A stretch of DNA of 39,569 nt from Clostridia bacterium (GTDB taxonomy: Bacteria; Bacillota; Clostridia; Christensenellales; UBA3700): contig CAAGRV010000063.1 in the NCBI GenBank assembly GCA_900772745.1, positions 1 to 39,569 of the forward strand, read 5' to 3'. The notes beneath the pieces are model-generated. The model saw only the letters and a list, made by a program, of their open reading frames with translations, was not told where the DNA came from and did not search any database. Positions 25,210 through 34,000 of the stretch are shown here, piece by piece. The translations under genes and the position numbers were made by a program. The number at the start of each line of letters is the position of its first letter. The stretch's first letter is position 1.

Positions 25210-25698
25210 ATGGACAAAATCGACAAACAAATTCTTGACATTCTCAAGAACGACAGCAGATTTTCAGCAAAATCAATCGCATCTATGATTGGACAAACCG
25301 AGGACGTTGTAGCCCAACGTATCGCCGATATGGAAGAGAGTGGCGTTTTGGTCAAGTACACTACCATTGTCAACAGCGAAATGACTGGTGACGACTATGT
25401 TGTGGCGCTTATCGAAGTCAAAGTTACCCCACAATCTACCCACGGATTCGACAACATAGCCCGTGAGATTATGGCGTACAACGAAGTATCTAGCGTGTAT
25501 TTGATGAGTGGTGCGTATGACCTTGTGGTGATTGTGGAAGGCAAATCTATCAAGAACGTGTCAAGCTTTATCTCAGAAAAGTTGTCGGTTATGGACAATG
25601 TAATATCTACCGCAACCCACTTTATTCTCAAAAAATACAAATCTGAGGGCATTGTGCTCGACAAAGAAAATTCTAAGAAAAGAGAAGTGATGATATGA
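25210..25698 (+). CDS. Lrp/AsnC family transcriptional regulator
   Basis: A 162-residue regulator with an N-terminal helix-turn-helix ('DKQILDILKNDSRFSAKSIA', 'DVVAQRIADMEESGVL') and a C-terminal RAM ligand-binding domain ('VVALIEVKVTP', 'YLMSGAYDLVVIVEG'). The RAM domain binds amino acids and joins dimers into larger rings. It is coupled by a 4-base overlap to the aminotransferase gene, so the enzyme's amino acid is a likely effector. Good site AAAGGAG. Confidence 0.93.
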   Translation: MDKIDKQILDILKNDSRFSAKSIASMIGQTEDVVAQRIADMEESGVLVKYTTIVNSEMTGDDYVVALIEVKVTPQSTHGFDNIAREIMAYNEVSSVYLMSGAYDLVVIVEGKSIKNVSSFISEKLSVMDNVISTATHFILKKYKSEGIVLDKENSKKREVMI

Positions 25699-26876
25699 AT
25701 CAAGAAAAATATTTGAGCAAAAAAGTCCAGTCTATCAAACCGAGTGGAATTCGCAAATTTTTCGACGTTGCCAATATGTACAAGGACATAATATCTTTGG
25801 GCGTGGGTGAGCCTGACTTCGACACTCCGTGGAATGCTCGTGAGGCGGCTGTCAAATCTATCCGCAAAGGTTTTACTCAATACACTTCCAACAGCGGACT
25901 ACTCGAACTTAGACAAAAGATTGCCGAGTACCAAAAGGTGAGATGCGGTCTAAGTTATGACGCCCAAGACGAAATTTTGGTGACGGTCGGAGCAAGCGAG
26001 GCTATCGACCTTGCTTTGCGTGCGTTGATTGACGATGGCGACGAAGTTATTATCCCTGACCCTAGCTATGTGTCATATATGCCTTGCGTGGTGATGGCGG
26101 GCGGAAATCCTGTCGCTGTCAAGTGCGAACTCAAAGATAAGTTTGCGCTCACTCCTAACAATTTGCGCCAAGCAATTACACCAAAGAGCAAAGTACTTAT
26201 TTTGCCATATCCAAACAACCCAACAGGCGCAATTATGACCAAAAAACAACTCCAAGAGATTGCTCCAATCATCATTGAGAACGACCTTGTAGTCATATCA
26301 GACGAGATTTACAGCGAGCTAACTTACGGCAGTGATCACGTGTCGATTGCTAGCCTAGACGGAATGCAAGAGCGTACTATTCTTATCAATGGATTTAGCA
26401 AGGCTTTTGCTATGACAGGTTGGAGAGTGGGCTATGTGTGTGCGCCAAAGCCATTTACCAAGGCGATTTACAAAATTCATCAATATGGCATAATGTGTGC
26501 GCCAACCGCCAGTCAATATTGTGCATTGGAGGCACTCTCTTCCAATCTCAACGAAGACTTCAAAGACGTGGTCGAAATGCGCAACCAATATGATATGCGT
26601 CGCAGATACCTTGTCCAAGAGCTCAACGATATGGGGCTGGAAACTTTTGAGCCACAAGGCGCATTCTATGTCTTCCCTAGAGTAAGCTCGTTGGGTATGA
26701 CGGGCGAACAATTCGCAAGCGAACTCATCGAGAAAAAGAGAGTAGCGGTTGTGCCTGGCGATGCGTTCGGCGCAAGCGGTAGGGACTTTGTGCGTATCAG
26801 TTATGCATATTCTATCGAGAGCTTGAAGAAAGCTATGACAAAAATCAGAGAATTTGTAGAACTGAAAAGAATATAA
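25695..26876 (+). CDS. Class I PLP aminotransferase (AspC/PatA-like)
   Basis: A 393-residue fold-type I aminotransferase. Features: 'SLGVGEPDFDTP' (35-44 region), 'YTSNSGLLELR', 'PYPNNPTGAIM' (171-181), the PLP-binding 'ISDEIYSELTY' and the catalytic lysine K236 in 'NGFSKAFAMTGWRVGY'; the carboxylate-binding Arg is in 'FVRISYAYS'. It belongs to the AspC/PatA/AraT group, so aspartate, aromatic or branched donors are possible. It closes the long run of genes that began with pyrB; no clear terminator follows. Confidence 0.92.
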   Translation: MNQEKYLSKKVQSIKPSGIRKFFDVANMYKDIISLGVGEPDFDTPWNAREAAVKSIRKGFTQYTSNSGLLELRQKIAEYQKVRCGLSYDAQDEILVTVGASEAIDLALRALIDDGDEVIIPDPSYVSYMPCVVMAGGNPVAVKCELKDKFALTPNNLRQAITPKSKVLILPYPNNPTGAIMTKKQLQEIAPIIIENDLVVISDEIYSELTYGSDHVSIASLDGMQERTILINGFSKAFAMTGWRVGYVCAPKPFTKAIYKIHQYGIMCAPTASQYCALEALSSNLNEDFKDVVEMRNQYDMRRRYLVQELNDMGLETFEPQGAFYVFPRVSSLGMTGEQFASELIEKKRVAVVPGDAFGASGRDFVRISYAYSIESLKKAMTKIREFVELKRI

Positions 26877-26939
26877 AAATAACCAAACAATATAAATCTA
26901 AACTTTTTGTAAAAAAATAAAAATTTTTATGAAAAATGT

Positions 26940-26968
26940 TTGACTATGGGGGTTGTTGGTGCTATACT
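26940..26968 (+). promoter_or_regulatory. Strong promoter in front of a candidate small RNA
   Basis: TTGACT (26940-26945), 17-bp spacer, TATACT (26963-26968), each one base from consensus. No reading frame with a ribosome site follows. Confidence 0.75.
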
Positions 26969-26974
26969 GACGGT

Positions 26975-27094
26975 GTCGATAAGAGATAGACGACCAAAAG
27001 ATACAATCTTTTATCGAAACACTTATTAAGCTCATAATTTTCCCCCTTATATAAAGGATTGCACTGTTCGAAAGAAAAGTGCTTTTCTTTTTTT
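26975..27094 (+). ncRNA. Candidate structured small RNA (~120 nt)
   Basis: Between the promoter at 26940-26968 and a T-rich terminator (ending ~27094) is a transcript without an ORF. Its 5' half can close on itself: CGATAA (26977-26982) with TTATCG (27011-27016), flanked by GTGT (26973-26976) with ACAC (27019-27022), enclosing AAAAGAT-ACA-ATCTTTT (26996-27012; it competes with the closing helix for two bases). The 3' end is a hairpin AAAGAAAA-GTGC-TTTTCTTT (27071-27090) plus T run. It does not resemble 6S, SRP, tmRNA or RNase P RNA that I know. Function unknown. Confidence 0.5.
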
Positions 27095-27186
27095 ATGCGG
27101 AATTATTGTTAAATTTGTCACAAAATCAGTATGCCGAATGATTATAAAATTTTTTCGCAAAAATAAAAAGTGTAGTTTTATGTAAA

Positions 27187-27217
27187 AGATATATGAAAAG
27201 TAGCTTTCCATATATCT
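27187..27217 (-). terminator. Intrinsic terminator of the 36-codon gene (minus strand)
   Basis: On the minus strand a 13-bp stem AGATATATGGAAA/TTTTCATATATCT (plus 27205-27217 and 27187-27199) with a 5-base loop, followed by TTTT. Confidence 0.65.
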
Positions 27218-27230
27218 TGCCCTAGGGCAA
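27217..27230. other. Perfect 14-bp palindrome TTGCCCTAGGGCAA
   Basis: Lies in the 3' UTR of the 36-codon gene, directly before its terminator stem. It is GC-rich in an AT-rich region. Role unknown. Confidence 0.5.
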
Positions 27231-27240
27231 TCAGTTTGCT

Positions 27241-27351
27241 TTATTCGCAATCGCTTTCGGCATTTTCGGCATTTTCAGCTTTGTTAGCCTTGTTGTTAGC
27301 TTTGTTTGTTGCAGTCTTTCTTTGTGACTTTTGATTGTTGTTCTTAGCCAT
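27241..27351 (-). CDS. Small Lys/Asn/Ala-rich protein (36 aa)
   Basis: A 36-residue hydrophilic protein: a basic, Asn/Gln/Lys-rich first part (MAKNNNQKSQRKTATNKANN), an N-K-A repeat, and an acidic tail with E-N-A repeats ending SDCE, with a single Cys. The Shine-Dalgarno AAAGGAGGG, 5 bases before ATG 27351, is one of the best in the window, which argues for a real, well-translated gene. Short N/K/A-rich proteins of this style occur in Clostridia, and some resemble small spore proteins, but I cannot assign a function. It has its own terminator and faces away from the SPFH operon. Confidence 0.75.
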   Translation of the reverse strand: MAKNNNQKSQRKTATNKANNKANKAENAENAESDCE

Positions 27352-27447
27352 TTTGTCCCTCCTTTGATTATATTGTTAGTGTGGACAAGTTTTTGGTATT
27401 TATGCAATAGGACAGGTTTGCTATTTGAAAAAAATTTGATAATATAG

Positions 27448-27467
27448 CCAAAATAATGCTATTTTGG
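27448..27467. other. 8-bp perfect inverted repeat between divergent genes
   Basis: CCAAAATA-ATGC-TATTTTGG, placed ~55 bp upstream of the SPFH promoter. Could be an operator or a hairpin. Confidence 0.35.
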
Positions 27468-27519
27468 GCAAAATAACACCGATTTTACACAATCATAGCC
27501 AAAAATAATAAAAGTGATA

Positions 27520-27548
27520 TTGACATTTGGGCAATAAATTTTTATAAT
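27520..27548 (+). promoter_or_regulatory. Consensus promoter of the SPFH operon
   Basis: Perfect TTGACA (27520-27525), 17-bp spacer, perfect TATAAT (27543-27548). This is a housekeeping-type promoter, unlike the extracytoplasmic sigma-W promoter of the related Bacillus operon. Confidence 0.9.
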
Positions 27549-27583
27549 ATATAGTATAATCTTATAAAATGTGAGGACACAAA

Positions 27584-28702
27584 ATGGGATGGTTAAGAAA
27601 ACAATTTCGCAAAGTAATACAATGGGAATCTGACGACCCAAATACTATCGTTTGGAGATATCCGCTCGAAAGAAAAGAAGAGATTATGAGAAACTCTGAA
27701 CTTGTTGTCAGAGAAGGTCAAAAGGCTATCTTTATCCAAGAAGGTAAGCTTGCCGACGTATTTGGACCAGGCACTTACCAACTGAGTGATATACGCAATA
27801 TTCCAATTTTGACATCGCTCTACAACTGGAAATTCGCTTGGGAGAGTCCATACACTGGAGATATTTATTTTATATCTACCAAGCAATTTATCAGCAACAA
27901 GTGGGGCACTGCCAATCCGGTTATGATGAGAGATCAAGACTTTGGTATGGTGAGAGTGAGAGGTTTTGGTACTTACTCGTTCGCAGTAGGCACACCTACC
28001 AGCGCAATGAGCGAGTTGTTTGGCTCTATGGGCGAGTTGACAGTCAAGCACGTGGACGAATATTTCCGCAAGATTATTACATCTACTCTCAGCAACGTAA
28101 TTGCCGAATCTCAATTCCCAGCGCTCGACCTATCTATGCACTATGACGAATTGTCAGAGATGGCAAAAGCCAAGATGGCTGACGAGTTCGACAAGATTGG
28201 TATCGAGATCAAGGCTTTGTTCATCGAGAATATTTCACTCCCACCAGAGGTAGAAAAGATGATGGACAAGCGCACTTCCGTAGGCGTTATGAACGGCGCT
28301 ATGCAAGGTTATGCCCAAATGGAGAGCGTAGGCGCTATGCGTGACGCTGCCAACAATCCAGGCGGAATTGCGGGCGCAGGCGTAGGACTTGGAGCAGGAC
28401 TTGGCATAGGCAAACTTTTTGCTGACAATATGGCTAGCACAGCAAGCTCAAACAACAACGATGACAAGGTAGCTTGTCCAAATTGTGGCAAGATGATTGG
28501 CAAGAACGTAAAATTCTGCCCAGAGTGTGGCAAATCTACCAAGGCAACTGTCAAGTGTGCTAAGTGTGGCGCAGAAGTAGACGCCAAGGCAAAATTCTGT
28601 TCAGAATGTGGCAACCCAATGGGCAAGCCAGTTTGTCCAAAATGTGGCAAAGAATTGAAAACAGGCGCAAAATTCTGCCCAGAATGTGGTGAAAAACTAT
28701 AA
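27584..28702 (+). CDS. SPFH-domain protein with C-terminal zinc ribbons (YdjI-like)
   Basis: A 372-residue protein with an N-terminal 'WLRKQFRKVIQWESDDPNTI' and an SPFH/band-7-like domain to ~250 (often annotated virion core protein; Bacillus YdjI). A Gly/Ala-rich linker follows (~257-285), then ~80 residues with six CxxC pairs (CPNC, CPEC, CAKC, CSEC, CPKC, CPEC), i.e. three double zinc ribbons. In Bacillus, YdjI is encoded with PspA, YdjG and YdjH and helps PspA reach the membrane under stress. No PspA is encoded here. The stop shares its last A with the next start (TAATG). The stress role is transferred from Bacillus. Confidence 0.88.
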   Translation: MGWLRKQFRKVIQWESDDPNTIVWRYPLERKEEIMRNSELVVREGQKAIFIQEGKLADVFGPGTYQLSDIRNIPILTSLYNWKFAWESPYTGDIYFISTKQFISNKWGTANPVMMRDQDFGMVRVRGFGTYSFAVGTPTSAMSELFGSMGELTVKHVDEYFRKIITSTLSNVIAESQFPALDLSMHYDELSEMAKAKMADEFDKIGIEIKALFIENISLPPEVEKMMDKRTSVGVMNGAMQGYAQMESVGAMRDAANNPGGIAGAGVGLGAGLGIGKLFADNMASTASSNNNDDKVACPNCGKMIGKNVKFCPECGKSTKATVKCAKCGAEVDAKAKFCSECGNPMGKPVCPKCGKELKTGAKFCPECGEKL

Positions 28703-29796
28703 TGCAAGAATTAGAACGCACTCCGGACGAGACTCAAGCAAAAGAGGTCAAGAGCAAGATTTACAAATGTCAAAGTTGTGGCAATTTTTTGCACTATGAT
28801 CCGACGACGGGCAAGCTTATGTGCGACCATTGTCACAGCTATGAAGACACTGTGCCAGTTGGCAATGCAATGGAGCTTGCTTACCACGACGGAGTGGAAC
28901 AATCTTTCGAGCCTTGGGGCGAAGTCAAAGCTATCAAGTGTGAGTGTTGTGGCGCAATTACTTTGCTGGACGCCTATTCGACGGCTGGCGATTGTGCCTT
29001 TTGTGGCGCGCACAACGTGGTCAATGTTGACCAAGTTAGCGGACTCAAACCAAACGGCGTGTTGCCATTTTGCGTAACTAGAGAAACTGCAATGGAGAAT
29101 TATAACAAATTCTTAAAAAAGAAATTGTTTGCTCCATTCGGAATGAAGAAAAATCTCAAAAAAATCCAGTCCAAGGGCATTTATATCCCTATGTTTACAT
29201 TTGATTGTTATGCCAATGCTCATTATACAATCAGATACGGAGAGCATTATACCGTGACGGTGGGCAGTGGCAAAAATCAAAGGACTGAGACTCGTACTCG
29301 TTGGTATGTCGACACGGGATACGTCAATTCCAATTTTGATGATATCCAAGTCGAGGCGAGCAAGTACATTACCCAAGCCAACGTTAGGGGTATGGGGTCG
29401 TTCGATACTTGCAATGCCAAGGCATATCACTCCCAATTTATCACGGGCTATCAGTGCGAGAGATACAGCACAGGGCTGGACGAGAGCTGGGGCGTGGCAA
29501 AGGGAATGGTAGAAAAACAGCTCGAGAGGCAAGTTATCAACAGATACAACGCCGACGTGGTCGACTATGTAAAACTAAAAACTACATATAGCAACACCAC
29601 TTACAAATACGTGCTTGTGCCAATATGGATGATTGATTATCACTACAACAAGAAAGATTATCGATGCGTTGTCAATGGCAGAAGCGGCAAGGTGACAGGC
29701 AAATATCCAAAGTCTGCATTCAAGATAATGACTGCCGTGTTGATAGGTGCGGGGCTGATTGCGTTGTTGTATTATTTGTTGATGTATGTATTGTAG
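28702..29796 (+). CDS. Zinc-ribbon membrane protein (YdjG-like)
   Basis: A 364-residue protein with two N-terminal TFIIB-type zinc ribbons (CQSC...CDHC near 23-44 and CECC...CAFC near 76-98), a central ~230-residue domain rich in Tyr and strands ('IYIPMFTFDCYANAHYTIRY', 'YVLVPIWMIDYHYNKKDYRC'), and one C-terminal membrane helix (~342-364). Length and layout fit YdjG-type proteins of the Bacillus pspA-ydjGHI operon; similar ribbons are often mis-annotated as replication factor Y. Directly coupled to the SPFH gene, so the two probably form a membrane complex. Confidence 0.8.
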   Translation: MQELERTPDETQAKEVKSKIYKCQSCGNFLHYDPTTGKLMCDHCHSYEDTVPVGNAMELAYHDGVEQSFEPWGEVKAIKCECCGAITLLDAYSTAGDCAFCGAHNVVNVDQVSGLKPNGVLPFCVTRETAMENYNKFLKKKLFAPFGMKKNLKKIQSKGIYIPMFTFDCYANAHYTIRYGEHYTVTVGSGKNQRTETRTRWYVDTGYVNSNFDDIQVEASKYITQANVRGMGSFDTCNAKAYHSQFITGYQCERYSTGLDESWGVAKGMVEKQLERQVINRYNADVVDYVKLKTTYSNTTYKYVLVPIWMIDYHYNKKDYRCVVNGRSGKVTGKYPKSAFKIMTAVLIGAGLIALLYYLLMYVL

Positions 29797-29803
29797 GTGA
29801 GTT

Positions 29804-30223
29804 ATGGAAGAACATATTCAATTCAAGTGTGACAATTGTGGCTCTACAGAATTCGAATTCGTGGGCAACGATTGTGTAAAATGCAAGTATTGCAATGCAG
29901 TGTACAAGAAAAACCCAAATGGGCAAAGTGGCAACAAGTCAGCTTGTATCGAGCTTGGAGAAACTGGCAAAAAGATTTACTACAAGGTCAAATCCAACAA
30001 GAAAGTTGTCTATGGCGTCATAGCGCTCATATTTGGCTGGTGTGGTTTTCAGTATTTGCTACTGGGCAAGTTCGGCAAGTTTGCGCTTAGCTTTTTGTTC
30101 TTTTGGACGGCTATTCCGTACATAATTAGCGTCATTGACGGCGTCAAGGCGTTGTGTATGAGCAACGAGAACTTTGAAAAAATACTCGATGAAAATCCCA
30201 ATTGTGCACTAAAACAATTATAA
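29804..30223 (+). CDS. TM2-domain protein with N-terminal zinc ribbon
   Basis: A 139-residue protein with a zinc ribbon (CDNC near 9-12, CKYC near 26-29), a ~30-residue hydrophilic spacer, and a TM2 domain (two membrane helices with 'GWCGFQYLLLGKFGKFALS' between and 'ISVIDGVKAL' after). It starts 8 bases after the YdjG-like gene and is the third zinc-ribbon membrane-associated product in a row. TM2 proteins have no settled function. Confidence 0.82.
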   Translation: MEEHIQFKCDNCGSTEFEFVGNDCVKCKYCNAVYKKNPNGQSGNKSACIELGETGKKIYYKVKSNKKVVYGVIALIFGWCGFQYLLLGKFGKFALSFLFFWTAIPYIISVIDGVKALCMSNENFEKILDENPNCALKQL

Positions 30224-30237
30224 ATTTTGAAAAAGAC

Positions 30238-30265
30238 TTGTAATTGTGAACAAATGATATATAAT
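30238..30265 (+). promoter_or_regulatory. Promoter of the DUF1858 gene
   Basis: TTGTAA (30238-30243), 16-bp spacer, TATAAT (30260-30265). Confidence 0.7.
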
Positions 30266-30297
30266 ATATATAGAAAAAAGCTTTTAAGGAGAACGAT

Positions 30298-30501
30298 ATG
30301 GAAATCACCAAAGAAATGTTGATTGCAGACGCACTCAAAGTTGGCAACAGCGAGGCAGTTGCCGAGGCAATGCTTTCTATCGGTATGCACTGTTTTGGTT
30401 GTGCAATCGCTAGAGGCGAAACTGTCGAAGAGGCAGCTATGGTACACGGCGTAGACGTAGACGAGCTTGTAAAAATGCTCAACGATGCGGCAAACAAATA
30501 A
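30298..30501 (+). CDS. DUF1858 domain protein (putative redox disulfide protein)
   Basis: A 67-residue helical protein beginning MEITKEMLIADAL with the signature 'GMHCFGCAIARGETVEEAA'. DUF1858 proteins are annotated as hybrid-cluster-protein-associated redox disulfide domains; the C-x-x-C pair (C-F-G-C) would form the disulfide or bind metal. Strong AAGGAG six bases before the ATG. It has its own promoter and two successive terminators, so it is a tight single-gene unit. No hybrid cluster protein is nearby. Confidence 0.88.
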   Translation: MEITKEMLIADALKVGNSEAVAEAMLSIGMHCFGCAIARGETVEEAAMVHGVDVDELVKMLNDAANK

Positions 30502-30539
30502 CAACAAGAGGGCAAGCAAATAGCTTGCTCTTTTTGTTG
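30502..30539 (+). terminator. Intrinsic terminator after the DUF1858 gene
   Basis: GCAAGC/GCTTGC stem extended by CAACAAGAG...CTCTTTTTGTTG pairing, with a T run. Confidence 0.8.
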
Positions 30540-30560
30540 ATTGGCTGGAAAAAAATCAAA

Positions 30561-30588
30561 GTGCGCAGTATATCTGCGTATTTTTTTT
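30561..30588 (+). terminator. Second terminator after the DUF1858 gene
   Basis: CGCAG-TATAT-CTGCG followed by TA and eight T; a tandem backup terminator insulating the M64 peptidase region. Confidence 0.7.
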
Positions 30589-30664
30589 GCAAAATTTTGC
30601 GTTATTTTCGTGCTTATTTTGATAAATGAATAAGAAAATTTTACATTGTAGATTTTTTAACAAG

Positions 30665-30693
30665 TTGCAAATGCATATTTGTTATGATATAAT
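30665..30693 (+). promoter_or_regulatory. Promoter upstream of the tetranucleotide tract (P1)
   Basis: TTGCAA (30665-30670), 17-bp spacer, TATAAT (30688-30693). It would give a ~390-nt leader to the M64 peptidase gene that contains the leader ORF and the repeat tract. Confidence 0.7.
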
Positions 30694-30816
30694 ATAAATG
30701 AAAAGAAACGAAAAATACCTAAAATAACCAAAGCATTGTAGTCGATACGAAAACTATCAACCCCGCAATACCTGCGGAAAAAATTTGCAAAAAACAGGCA
30801 AAAGGAGTTGACAAGT

Positions 30817-30936
<120 letters not shown>

Positions 30937-30953
30937 ATATGACAAGATTGGGA

Positions 30954-30992
30954 GGCACTGTTGCATGGGAATTTTGCCTATGCGACAGTGCC
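30954..30992 (+). promoter_or_regulatory. Large hairpin in the M64 leader
   Basis: A 13-bp stem (GGCACTGTTGCAT, 30954-30966, with ATGCGACAGTGCC, 30980-30992; one G-T pair) between the repeat tract and the M64 start. The T-rich stretch after it is not adjacent, so it is not a standard terminator. Confidence 0.6.
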
Positions 30993-31091
30993 GTTGTGCT
31001 TTTCTAGGGGGCAGAGCGCAATGTTCAGCAGTAGTTTTTGACAGCCAAAGCTACAAGACAATATCCCCAAATCTTAAAAGGAGGTATGATT

Positions 31092-34000
31092 ATGACAACG
31101 AACAAACTCAATATATCTAGAATAATAACGCTGGTGGTAGTTCTTTCAATGTGTCTAGCTATGATAGTAGGCATATCTGTCACGAGCTTTGGCAAAAGGG
31201 CAATATACAACCAAAATTCTGAAAACAAGCTTTCTGCCGAAAAGACAGCATTGACCAATCCAACGGAAGTAAAGCTCGGCGAATACATAAAACTTGGCAA
31301 ATACAATGGCAAAGATATTGTTTGGAGATGCGTAGGCGAGGACGAAAACGGCAAACTTATGCTTGCGGACAAAGTGCTTGATACACTTCCTTATGACGCT
31401 AAGACCAACGACAACAATCGTTCTAAGTCGCACAGTCGCAACTATAATCGTGATAATCGTGGCTCCAACTATTGGAAAGACAGCAATATGCGTTCTTGGC
31501 TCAATTCTACGGCAGTGGCGGGCGAAGTGAAGTGGTTGTGTGGCAACCCACCAAGGGAAGATTCTGTAAATGGAAATGCTTATGACCAAAAGGCAGGATT
31601 TTTGAACGACTTTTCCAAAGCCGAGATTGCGGCAATGAAGAACGTGACCCAACGCTCAATCGTATCTCACCCCGAATACAATTTGGGATTTCACGATGGC
31701 GAAGGTCACTCTGATTTGGAGTTTAATAGGGATATTGAGAACGTTGCCAACAACTTCAACAGCGCATACGGCGAAAACTCGACCGAAAAGGTTTTTCTAC
31801 TGGACGTTAAACAAGTCAATACAGTATGGAAAAATTACGGCAATTATTATATAGCTAGAAACGAGCAAGGAATGGCTTGGCCGTATTGGCTTAGAACGCC
31901 TTATTCTAGTTGTAACCATTTGATGCGCTATGTGGAAAGTAGTGGTTCTATTGAAAGACATTATCCAATGACGGATTATATGGGAGTAAGACCTGCATTT
32001 TATCTGGACTCAGACTATTATGTAACGACCGCTGGCAATGGCAGTGCGACCAATCCTTATGTGGGCTCTGCGCCTGACAAAATCGAAGACGACTATACCG
32101 TAGCCGAGCCCGACGAAGACCCAAATCAAGAGTGGGACATAAGCCTTGACAAACAACTAAGACTTACACTTGGTCCATATTATTCTAGTGATGGCAAATA
32201 CTCCACTCCGACTATCCCTGTCTATACTATCCAAAAGACAAGAAGTGACAAAGAGAATATGGTAATGCTCATTTGTGGCGAGGGCTACACCAAGGGTCAG
32301 CAACAAAAATTTATAGATGACGTCAAAAAGGTGTGGGAGGGCGCAATGCAGTATGAGCCATATCGTAGCTATGCCGACCGCTTCAACGTCTATGCGCTTT
32401 GCACGGCGTCAGAGTCTAGCTTCAACAGTGGTGGCAGTACGTTTTTCGACGTGGTTGTTGATAAAAAGAGTGGTCCGATGATTTCAGTAAACAAAAGTGC
32501 ATGGAAAAACCATATTTTCGAACGCTGTATAGGACCTGCATTTCTTGAGCAAATTCACGACGCTCATATCCCTAACAAAACAGATCCTGACACGTTTATT
32601 TGGGACGATGATAAAATGTATCCGCCATTTTATTATGTGCATGAATATATCAATCAGTTTGCTGTGCTAGTCAATACGGCTCAAGATTTTGGTGGCTCAC
32701 ATAGAAATTATAAACGTGGTATTCATTATCTTATAACTCCATCTGATAGTGCACGTGCGCAAAAGACTTTTACGCACGAACTTGGTCACGGATTGCTAGA
32801 ACTTGGCGATGAATATATGACTACTGCATCAGAATCAACTGACTATACTTCTCTAAATGTAACATATACACACGATCCTGAAAAAGTAAAATGGAAAAAA
32901 ATGCTAGGATTTAGAAAAACTTTTACTTGTCATACATATCCTTCTTATACTGCATACAATTCGAGTTGGGAATGCCTTATGCGTGACACCACCTATGGAT
33001 TTTGTGAAGTATGTAAGTTGCAAGGTAGTAAGAGAATGTCGCAACTCATAGACGGCAAGAGCCTCTATGTTGCCGACCCCGAAGTCAAGAAATATACGGG
33101 GCAGTACTCTAAGCCGTCAGACTTTGCGGATACCACATACAATGGATATGCCAATTTTGCATATTATCGCAGTGGAGTTTTGCTCAGTGGCTGGGACAAA
33201 AATAAATTCAATACGGGTATGGCGGGCGAGAAAATTCAGCTCCGCACCATTGTCCAAAATCTGTCGGACACTACACAGCGCTATGTTACTATGAAAATGT
33301 GGATAAAGCGAGCTGGTGGCAGTGTTGCCACCACGAGAAGCGGGGCAAAACTTGAAACATCGCAGACTTTCACCATTCCTGTATGGAGCGAAAAGAGCAA
33401 GTTTTGGCCAAAAGGTGCTTTGAGCTATGAAGGTAGCAATATGAATTCGGGATTGGAAAATTGTGAACTCATTTACCAAATTCCATCGGACGCAGTATTA
33501 AATAACGGCGACACGGTTGCTTTCGAAGTGACTGACGAAAAGGGCAACGTGCTTGCAAACGACAACACCGAAACTCAAACTTATGCAAACATAAATATCG
33601 AGTACAAGTTCGAGGACGGAACTCCAATGCCTAATGCAAACAAAGCCAAAATACCTGTTGCGGTAGGACGTCAGCTTAATTGGATAGCCCCTGCTGAACT
33701 CTATGGGCATACATTCGTTAGGGCGGAAGGACACGACCAAATAGTAAATGGAAGCGGTCAAACCGTGACGTATTATTATAGCAAGCAATCCAACGTTCAT
33801 ATCCACGACTGGGGAGAATGGGTGACCAATGGCAACGGAACGCACACTCGCACGTGTAGGACGGACAATTCGCACAAGGAAACGGAAAACTGTGTAGGTG
33901 GAAATGCAACTTGCACGCACAAGCCTGTTTGTGACGTTTGTCACGGCGAATATGGGCAAGCAAAATCTCACGATTGGGGAGAATGGAGAACAAACGGCAA

